A stretch of DNA of 64,000 nucleotides. Source: a bacterium. GTDB lineage: Bacteria > CAIWAD01. Below are positions 42,792-49,412 of the stretch, piece after piece. Positions within the stretch are counted from its first letter, which is position 1. Every line of letters begins with the position of its first letter. A program made the position numbers and the translations under genes. The notes beneath the pieces were generated by a model, which saw only the letters and a program-made list of their open reading frames with translations, was not told the origin of the DNA and did not search any database. The DNA is taken from the NCBI GenBank assembly GCA_030429345.1, contig JAUIFJ010000021.1:1-64000 (forward strand), written 5' to 3'.

Positions 42792-45143
42792 ATGAAAGGA
42801 CATGGAATGAAGCATTTGCTTTGCCTGACCGCCCTGGTCGCGGCCTCGACGGTCCGTGCCGATGTGGTGATCAACGAGATCCACTACAATCCCGGCGCCG
42901 GCCTGGATGACGCGAACTACGAGTGGTTCGAGCTGCACAACACCGGCGGAAGCTCCGTCGACCTGAGCGGCTGGAGCATCACCGACGACGTGCCCGCCGG
43001 CCACAGCGCCGTGACACACACCTTCGCCGGCGGCACTACGATCGCCGCGGGCGGCTACCTGGTGGTCGGCAGCAATCCTTCCGCCGTCGAGAGCTTCTAC
43101 GGCATCAGCGGCGTGATCCTCTGGGACAGCGGCGCGCTGGACAATGGCGACGACCCGATCGTGCTGCGCGACGCCGCGACGACCATCGTCGACCAGGTCT
43201 ACTACCTGGACGACAGCGGCTGGCCCACGGCCTGCGACGGCGACGGCCCGAGCCTCGAACTGATCAACCCCGAGCTGGACAACGACAACTTCGCCGCCTG
43301 GGATGCCAGCGCCGTGGATCACGGCACACCCGGCGCCGCCAACAGCGTCTACACCAGCGACGCCGAGCCCGTCGCCGGCAACCTCTTCCACAGCCCGCAG
43401 AACCCGGGCACGGGCCAGATCGTCACGATCAACGTCGATGTCACCGACGACCAGGGCGTGAGCCAGGTGCTGTTGCGCTTCAATCCCGGCACGAGCGACC
43501 AGGCCGTGCTGATGTCGAACGGCGGCAGCGGTGACACTTGGACCGGCTTCATCGGCCCCTTCGCCGAGGGCAGCCTGGTCAGCGTGGCCATCGAGGTCAC
43601 CGACAGCGGCAACCAGACGGTGACCTACCCCGGCCAGCTCAACACGGACGACTCCTACTTCTTCTACGTGACCGACAGTCCGCTGGCGGACGGCGACCTG
43701 GTCTTCAGCGAGTTCCAGTATACGGACGCCTGCTTCGGCAACCTGGACTGGGTCGAGCTCTACAACAACACGGCGGCCGCCATCGAGCTGGGCAGCTTCC
43801 AGTTCAAGGACGACCAGGACGATCACATCTTCGAGATTCCCGGCGGCACGACGATCGACGCCGGAGCCTACCTGGTGCTCGCCCAGGACGCGGCCCAGCT
43901 GACGCTGGACTACGGGGTCACGAACGTGGTCGGGGACATCGAGAACGGCCTGGGCAGCGGCGGCGACGCCCTGCGCCTCTTCGACATCAACGGCAACCTG
44001 CTGGACGCCGTGTACTACGAGGTCGGCGTTAACGACTGGCCCGACGGCACGGTCGGCAACAGCGTGAGCCTGATCGACGTCAGCAGCGACAACAGCCTGG
44101 GCGCTTCCTGGGAACTGAGCACCGCTCCCTGCGGCAGCCCCGGCGTGGCCAATGATGTAGACATCTTCGCCCCCTCCGTGCTCAGCGCCGGCGTGATCAA
44201 CGACACCACCATCGAGCTCAGCTTCGACGAGGAGATGGATCCGGTCACCGCCGAGACCCTTTCCAACTACTCGCTGAGCGGCAATGCCTGCACCTCGGCC
44301 AGCCTGGTCGACCCGATGACCGTCGAGCTGCAGTTCGGCATCCCCATCGGCCTGGGCTACTATGTGCTGCATGTGGAAAATGTCGAGGACCTGGCGGGCA
44401 ATGCCGTTCCGGCCAGCGACATCTCCATCGCCTACGCCACGGCGGACGCCGTCGTGATCACCGAGATCCTGCAGAATCCCAGCGTCGACGACGACTTCGG
44501 CGAGTGGTTCGAGCTCTACAATCCCGGTGCGAGCCCGGTCAACCTGCGCGGCTGGATTCTCAGGGACTACGACACGGACAGCCACGTGATCAGTCCCGAC
44601 GCCGACCTCTTCGTGATGCCCGGCGAGTTCTTCGTGCTCGGCCGCAGCGGGGATACGACCTTCAACGGCGACTACGCGCCGGACTATGTCTACGGCGACG
44701 AGTTCCAGCTGGCGAATGGTGCCGACGAGATCCAGCTGCTGGCAGGCCTGACCGTGATCGACGAATGCGCCTACGACGGCGGCAGCGAGTGGCCCGATCC
44801 CAACGGCATCTCCATGGAGCTGATGGCCATTGGCCTGGACAACAATGTGGGCGCCAACTGGGGCGAAGCGACGACCGCCTTCGGCCTGGGCGACCTGGGC
44901 ACGCCCGGTGCCTTCAACAGCATCTGGAGCCTGGAGGCTCCCGTGCTGACGATCACCTTCAGCGATCCCGACATCGAGCTCGACTGGAACGCCGTGCCTT
45001 TCGCCGCCGACTACCAGGTGCTGGTCTCCGATGGCCTGGGCCTGCCCTTCAGCGAGCTGGCCGTGACCACGGACACCTTCTACAGCTTCCCCGCCGGTCC
45101 TGCCGGCAGCGTCAAGCTCTACCAGGTGCTGCCGCGGCAGTAG
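42792..45143 (+). CDS. Secreted lamin-tail/Ig-like multidomain protein
   Basis: 783 residues. The first ATG follows aaggggacaca, but MKHLLCLTALVAASTVRA (42807, after aaggacatgga) is an equally good start with a cleaner signal peptide. Lamin-tail domains lie near 20-160 (VINEIHYNPG), 240-360 (VFSEFQYTDACFGNLDWVELYN) and 550-690 (VITEILQNPSVDDDFGEWFELYN). An SbsA-type Ig-like domain near 455-545 (TTIELSFDEEMDPVTAETLSNY) precedes the last. The C-terminal 50 residues resemble a fibronectin-type strand pair; the LLLK terminus is absent. The gene ends the plus-strand run and is followed by a terminator. Confidence 0.88.
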   Translation: MKGHGMKHLLCLTALVAASTVRADVVINEIHYNPGAGLDDANYEWFELHNTGGSSVDLSGWSITDDVPAGHSAVTHTFAGGTTIAAGGYLVVGSNPSAVESFYGISGVILWDSGALDNGDDPIVLRDAATTIVDQVYYLDDSGWPTACDGDGPSLELINPELDNDNFAAWDASAVDHGTPGAANSVYTSDAEPVAGNLFHSPQNPGTGQIVTINVDVTDDQGVSQVLLRFNPGTSDQAVLMSNGGSGDTWTGFIGPFAEGSLVSVAIEVTDSGNQTVTYPGQLNTDDSYFFYVTDSPLADGDLVFSEFQYTDACFGNLDWVELYNNTAAAIELGSFQFKDDQDDHIFEIPGGTTIDAGAYLVLAQDAAQLTLDYGVTNVVGDIENGLGSGGDALRLFDINGNLLDAVYYEVGVNDWPDGTVGNSVSLIDVSSDNSLGASWELSTAPCGSPGVANDVDIFAPSVLSAGVINDTTIELSFDEEMDPVTAETLSNYSLSGNACTSASLVDPMTVELQFGIPIGLGYYVLHVENVEDLAGNAVPASDISIAYATADAVVITEILQNPSVDDDFGEWFELYNPGASPVNLRGWILRDYDTDSHVISPDADLFVMPGEFFVLGRSGDTTFNGDYAPDYVYGDEFQLANGADEIQLLAGLTVIDECAYDGGSEWPDPNGISMELMAIGLDNNVGANWGEATTAFGLGDLGTPGAFNSIWSLEAPVLTITFSDPDIELDWNAVPFAADYQVLVSDGLGLPFSELAVTTDTFYSFPAGPAGSVKLYQVLPRQ

Positions 45144-45178
45144 ACCGACGCTTCATTCCCCTTCCGGGGAAATCGACC

Positions 45179-45214
45179 ACAAAGCCCCCGTTGCGTCGCC
45201 GCGGCGGGGGCTTT
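45179..45214 (+). terminator. Bidirectional Rho-independent terminator
   Basis: The stem aaagcccccg / cgggggcttt sits between the convergent lamin-tail gene (stop 45143) and the cupin gene (stop 45254). Short T runs follow on both strands. Confidence 0.75.
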
Positions 45215-45253
45215 GCATTCCAGTCGTGTACCAGCCTGGGGGGGGAGCGGGCC

Positions 45254-45727
45254 TTATCCGTCCGTCGCCGGGCGGATGAATCGCTCCAGCTCCGGATCCA
45301 TTTTCCGCAGGCGCTGCGCCTCCGGCCCTTCCGGATCGATCAGTTCGAAATCGGCGAAATCGAAGCCCGGTCCGACGCTGCAGCCGACCAGGGCTTCCGG
45401 CGCGGCGATGACTTCGGCGGCTTGCCAATAGCCGGCGGGCACCACGTGGCAGAAGCGCTCCTCGTTGCGCGAAAGCTCGACGCAGTCGATCTCATCCCCC
45501 CGACCGTCCCACTGGTAAAGGCGCAGGCCGCGCCCGCAGTAGAGACTCCAGACCTCGTCGGAACCCACCCGGTGGAAACGGCTGACTTCCCCGGGCGACA
45601 GTTCGAAGTAGATGTGCGTCAGCGCGTCGCGCGCCCGCCCGTTGTCGGCGAGTACCTTGCGCGGCGAGCGGAAGACTTCCTGGAAGCGGCCGCCTTCCGG
45701 ATGGGGAAGCAGGTTGTCGGGGCGCAT
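45254..45727 (-). CDS. Cupin, DUF985 family
   Basis: 157 residues from MRPDNLLPHPEGGRFQEVF, chosen for the aaaggagcccccc ribosome site; the longer frame overlaps the divergent gene. The sequence HPEGGxFxExxRS near the N-terminus, IYFELSPGEVSRFHRV near 45 and VWSLYCG are typical of DUF985, a cupin family that adopts a beta-barrel and resembles sugar-processing cupins. The biochemical role is unknown. It is divergent from the VOC-family gene, with 80 bases between start codons. Confidence 0.85.
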   Translation of the reverse strand: MRPDNLLPHPEGGRFQEVFRSPRKVLADNGRARDALTHIYFELSPGEVSRFHRVGSDEVWSLYCGRGLRLYQWDGRGDEIDCVELSRNEERFCHVVPAGYWQAAEVIAAPEALVGCSVGPGFDFADFELIDPEGPEAQRLRKMDPELERFIRPATDG

Positions 45728-45807
45728 GGGGGGCTCCTTTCCTAGCTTGCTCTGCGAGTACAGGCCAACTTGCCACTCCCCGCAGGATTTCCTTAGAGGA
45801 GAACACC

Positions 45808-46179
45808 GTGACTGAAAACTCCTGGTACGCGCGCCCGGTCTTCTTCGTGAAGGACTGCGAGGCTGCAAGGGCCTTCTACTCGAAGCTCGGATTCGCCGAA
45901 GAGTGGCGTTTCGAGGAGGATGGAACAGTCGTGGCCCTGCAGGTTCAGCGCGCGGGCGCGGAACTGATTCTCAACCGCAACCCGGAGCGCGCCGGCGGCG
46001 GGCGGCTCTTCCTCTCGCTGGAAGCGGGCGAAGCATCACGCTGCGAGAAGGAATTCGCGGCGAAGGATGTTCGCGTGTCACACGGGCACTGGGGCATGCC
46101 GGTCCTTGTGATCCAGGATCCGGACGGCAACGAGCTGCTGCTGACGGATGATGCCTGGCAGGAGGAACGCCCGGTGTGA
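45808..46179 (+). CDS. VOC-family glyoxalase/bleomycin-resistance-like protein
   Basis: 123 residues, GTG start after agaggagaacacc. It has the beta-alpha-beta-beta-beta modules of the vicinal-oxygen-chelate fold: PVFFVKDCEAARAFYSKLGF at the N-terminus and VLVIQDPDGNELLL near the C-terminus. The metal-ligand pattern is incomplete, resembling bleomycin-resistance-type binding proteins more than glyoxalase I. Its substrate is unknown. Confidence 0.85.
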   Translation: MTENSWYARPVFFVKDCEAARAFYSKLGFAEEWRFEEDGTVVALQVQRAGAELILNRNPERAGGGRLFLSLEAGEASRCEKEFAAKDVRVSHGHWGMPVLVIQDPDGNELLLTDDAWQEERPV

Positions 46180-46435
46180 TACTCGCCGGGTAGCGACAGG
46201 GTGTGGGTGAAACCTGCGGGCGCCTTGGGAACGGGTGGGGGTTTGCTTGCCGTCTCCGCGGGTTGGCATGCGCATTGACGCGTGTTGGAGGGTGCCACCG
46301 TCTCCGCGGGGTGGCACCCGCGGCTACGATTCTGTCGCCGCTTCGCGGCTTTTCTGGAAGACGTTGATTTGCAGGGTGTGGAACACGCCAGGCTCTCCTG
46401 GAGAGGGTTGGCGTGTTCCACACCACATTTTGATT
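46180..46435. repeat. Intergenic region with two long inverted repeats
   Basis: Two hairpins occupy this gap. Bases 46290-46298 (gggtgccac) pair with 46311-46319. A perfect 16-bp pair, 46375-46390 with 46409-46424, encloses an 18-nt loop next to the stop of the dehydrogenase gene at 46436. Neither is followed by a T run, so a Rho-independent role is not clear. The clause gtctccgcggg occurs twice. Confidence 0.7.
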
Positions 46436-47596
46436 CTACGTTCCGCTTCCCATGCCCAGCCAGGCGGCGACGATGTTGATCATCATTTCGCTTGTGCCGG
46501 AATAGATCTTGCCGCCGATGGCGTCGCGCAGGACGCGCTCGACCTTGTACTCGGTGGTGAAGCCGTAGCCGCCGTGGATCTGGATGCAGCGCTCGGCGGC
46601 GTCGACGAAGGCTTCGCTGACGAAGAGCTTGGACAAGGCGGCGTCCTGTGAGACGCTGCGGCTCTTCTCCAGCCGGTCCGCGCTGCGGTAGACCATCAGG
46701 CGGCTGCTTTCCAGGTGCGCCTTGATGCGTGCCACATGCTCGCGGATCGCCGGGTAGCGCTCGATGGGGCGGCCGAACTGGCTGCGCGTGCGGGCGTAAG
46801 TCGTCGCCGTTTCCAGCAGGCGCTCCATGGCGCCCACGTGGATCGCCGAGAGCAGGGCCCGCTCCCAGTCCATGCTGTGGGTGAACATCGTCGCGCCGGC
46901 GCCTTCGCCACCCAGCATGTTCGCCGCGGGCACGCGGGCCTCCTGGAAACTGATCTCCCCGAAGGGCGAGGTGCGAATGCCCATCTTCTCGATCTTGCGG
47001 CTGCAGCTCACGCCGGGGGTGTCCATTTCGACGATGAAACAGCTCACGCCGCCGTGAAAGCCCTTCTCCGCGTCGGTCAACGCGAAGGCGACGAAGAGGT
47101 CGGCCACCGGCGCGTTGGTGATGAAGATCTTGTTCCCGGTCAGGACATAGTGCTCGCCGTCCTTCTCGGCCTTCGTCGTCATGGCGAAGGCGTCGGAACC
47201 CGTATTCGCCTCGGTCATGGCGTTGGAGGCGATCAGCGATCCGTCACACAGGCCGGGCAGGTATTTCCGCTTCTGCTCCTCCGTGCCGAACTTGTCAATG
47301 GGCACGGCGCAAGGCAGCATGTGGGCGCAGAGGCTGAAGAGCAGCCCGCCGTCCCAGCAGCCCTGGCCCAGGGCCTCCAGGGCGATCGCCGTCGACAGAG
47401 GGTCCAGTCCCCCGCCGCCGTACTCCTCGCTGACGGCGAGTCCGGGAATGCCCATCTCGCCCATCTTCTTCCACAGGTCGGCGGCGAAGACCTGCTCGCG
47501 GTCGCGGCTCTCCAGGTCGTCGTTCAGCTCCTGGCGCGCGAACTTGAGCAATGTCTCACGCAGGCTCTTCTGTTCTTCGGTGTACTCCAGGATCAT
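46436..47596 (-). CDS. Acyl-CoA dehydrogenase-like flavoenzyme, probable aminoacyl-carrier oxidase
   Basis: 386 residues from MILEYTEEQKSLRETLLKFA, start after aaggagagacttgc. It has the full acyl-CoA dehydrogenase fold: NAMTEANTGSDA near 125, ITNAPVADLFVAFA near 155, RTRSQFGRPI near 265 and GGYGFTTEY near 350. A glutamate in SMDWERALLS near 244 matches the alternative catalytic-base position used by isovaleryl-CoA dehydrogenase and, as I recall, prolyl-carrier dehydrogenases. The start overlaps the adenylation-enzyme stop as ATGA. Next to an amino-acid adenylating enzyme and a carrier protein it most likely oxidises a carrier-bound amino acid rather than a fatty acyl-CoA. The substrate is inferred, not shown. 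Confidence 0.85.
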   Translation of the reverse strand: MILEYTEEQKSLRETLLKFARQELNDDLESRDREQVFAADLWKKMGEMGIPGLAVSEEYGGGGLDPLSTAIALEALGQGCWDGGLLFSLCAHMLPCAVPIDKFGTEEQKRKYLPGLCDGSLIASNAMTEANTGSDAFAMTTKAEKDGEHYVLTGNKIFITNAPVADLFVAFALTDAEKGFHGGVSCFIVEMDTPGVSCSRKIEKMGIRTSPFGEISFQEARVPAANMLGGEGAGATMFTHSMDWERALLSAIHVGAMERLLETATTYARTRSQFGRPIERYPAIREHVARIKAHLESSRLMVYRSADRLEKSRSVSQDAALSKLFVSEAFVDAAERCIQIHGGYGFTTEYKVERVLRDAIGGKIYSGTSEMMINIVAAWLGMGSGT

Positions 47597-49161
47597 GCAA
47601 GTCTCTCCTTCAGGCCCTGGTAATCGGTCTTGTCGGTGGAGGTCTTCGGCAGGCTGTCGAAGAAATGGAAGTCGTCGGGGATCATGTAGGACAGCAGGTT
47701 CTTCGCGCACCATCCCTTGAGGGCGATGATCGAGAGCCTCTCTCCGCTGCGGGTCGCCAGGCAGGCGCTGATGCGCACCTCGCCCTGGTCATTGGTCCGC
47801 GCCAGCACGGCGACCTCGCGCAGGTCCTCGTGCCGGTGCAGGGTGGCCTCGATCTCGCCCAGCTCGACCCGGTAGCCGCGCTTCTTGACCATGCGGTCGC
47901 GCCGGCCGGCGAAGAGCAGTTCGCCGTCCCCCGGATCACGAACCACGTCGCCCGTGTTGTACCAGCGTCGGCCGTCGATCTCGACGAAGGCCTGCGCGTC
48001 CAGCTGCGGCGCTTTCCAGTAGCCGCTCATCACGCCGGGTCCGTCGATCAGCAGCAGGCCCTCCTCCCCGGGCGTCACGGGGCGGTTGTCGTGATCCACG
48101 ATCAGCGAGTCGTAGTGGGCGCAGACCCCACCGATCGGGTAGGGCGTATCACGGCTGTCGCCCTCCGGCCCCGGCAGGCGGTGCGCCGTGCAGACATTGG
48201 TCTCCGTCGGCCCGTAGAGATTCCAGTACTCCGGCTTCGGCAGCAGCTCGCGCAGCCGGCGCAGCTGCTGGATCGGGAAGACCTCGCCGGCGAAATTGAC
48301 CAGGCGCAGCGCGCTGGTGTCCTGCTCGGCCAGGTTGCCGTAGTCCAGCATCAGGCTGAGGATCGAGGGAGTCGAATACCAGCAGGTAATGCCCTCGTCC
48401 TCCAGCAGCTCGCAGAGGCGGATCGGGTTCTTGCCGTCCTCCTCGCCGATCAGGTGCAGGCTGGCTCCGTGCAGCAGGGGCACATAGATGTCCAGGATGC
48501 TGAGGTCGAAATGAAAGGGCGCGTGGGAACTGAAACGGTCCTTCGGCGTCGGCGCGAAGGTCCGCGCGCACCAGTCGATGAAGGCCAATGCGGCCTGCTG
48601 GCTCACCTGGACGCCCTTGGGGTCCCCCGTGCTGCCGGAGGTATACAGGATGTAGGCCAGGTCCTGCGGATCCCGCGGCGTGGCAGGCTCCGTGCGCCCC
48701 CGCGGCGTGACACGGTGATCCGTCAGCAACTGCGGCAGGCTGGTCTCGCTGTCGGGGTTGACGCCGATGATCCGTGCGCGGTGTCCCAGTTCCTCGAGAG
48801 CCAGGCGCAGGTCCTCGACCCGGTGGGTCTGGCAGATGATCGTGTGGACCTCGCAATCACGGAAGATCCAGGCGGCGCGCTCGATCGGTCCGCCGGCGTC
48901 GACGGGCACATGGACCGCCCCCAGCTTCTGCGCCGCGAAGAGGAAGGCCAGCGACTCCAGGGACTTGGGCAGGCAGATGCCCAGCCGTTCCCCGTTGAGC
49001 AGGCCGCCCTTGTAGAGCAGTTCCGCGCAGCGATCGACTCCGAGCACGAACTCGGCGTAGTTGGCTTCCCGGTCGCGGGCCGTGTCCCGAACGGCCAGCT
49101 CGTGGGGTGAAAGACGGCCGCCCGCCTCGAGGCAGGCGTGCAGGGTGGCGGGTGCAGCCAT
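47593..49161 (-). CDS. Stand-alone amino-acid adenylation enzyme
   Basis: 522 residues. Adenylation core motifs are clear: LAYILYTSGSTGDPKG near 172, HFDLSILD near 219 with the aspartate that normally binds an alpha-amino group, NLYGPTE near 318, YNTGDVV near 402, GYRVELGEIE near 430 and the catalytic lysine near 511 (STDKTDY). It should activate an amino acid with ATP and load it on the carrier protein encoded just upstream. Related stand-alone enzymes are DltA (D-alanine) and prolyl-activating enzymes such as PltF/RedM. The dehydrogenase next door favours the latter type. It starts two bases after the carrier-protein stop. Confidence 0.9.
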   Translation of the reverse strand: MAAPATLHACLEAGGRLSPHELAVRDTARDREANYAEFVLGVDRCAELLYKGGLLNGERLGICLPKSLESLAFLFAAQKLGAVHVPVDAGGPIERAAWIFRDCEVHTIICQTHRVEDLRLALEELGHRARIIGVNPDSETSLPQLLTDHRVTPRGRTEPATPRDPQDLAYILYTSGSTGDPKGVQVSQQAALAFIDWCARTFAPTPKDRFSSHAPFHFDLSILDIYVPLLHGASLHLIGEEDGKNPIRLCELLEDEGITCWYSTPSILSLMLDYGNLAEQDTSALRLVNFAGEVFPIQQLRRLRELLPKPEYWNLYGPTETNVCTAHRLPGPEGDSRDTPYPIGGVCAHYDSLIVDHDNRPVTPGEEGLLLIDGPGVMSGYWKAPQLDAQAFVEIDGRRWYNTGDVVRDPGDGELLFAGRRDRMVKKRGYRVELGEIEATLHRHEDLREVAVLARTNDQGEVRISACLATRSGERLSIIALKGWCAKNLLSYMIPDDFHFFDSLPKTSTDKTDYQGLKERLA

Positions 49162-49163
49162 GG

Positions 49164-49412
49164 CTAGCCCTTTCGGGATTCGACGAAGGCAACGATCCGG
49201 TCAATGGTGTCCAGGTGCTCGGCGCCGACCTCGTGGGCGGCGAACTCGACTCCGTAGCTGTCCTCCAGGAAGGTGACCAGCTTCAGGGTCGCCAGCGAAT
49301 CGAGGATCCGGCTGCTGACCAGCTCGACATCATCGGTCAGCGATTCGGCGGGCTCTCCGGGCAGGAATTCCTTGAGGATGAATTCGCGGATCTCTTCACG
49401 CATCTCGGCCAT
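49164..49412 (-). CDS. Acyl/peptidyl carrier protein
   Basis: 82 residues from MAEMREEIREFILKEF; the ATG overlaps the upstream stop (TGATG) after a ggagag site. An in-frame ATG 12 bases upstream is also possible. The motif ILDSLATLKL near residue 38 carries the serine for 4'-phosphopantetheine. Four-helix carrier-protein architecture is consistent with the acidic composition. It is the probable thioester shuttle between the adenylating enzyme, the dehydrogenase and the MBOAT transferase. Confidence 0.9.
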   Translation of the reverse strand: MAEMREEIREFILKEFLPGEPAESLTDDVELVSSRILDSLATLKLVTFLEDSYGVEFAAHEVGAEHLDTIDRIVAFVESRKG

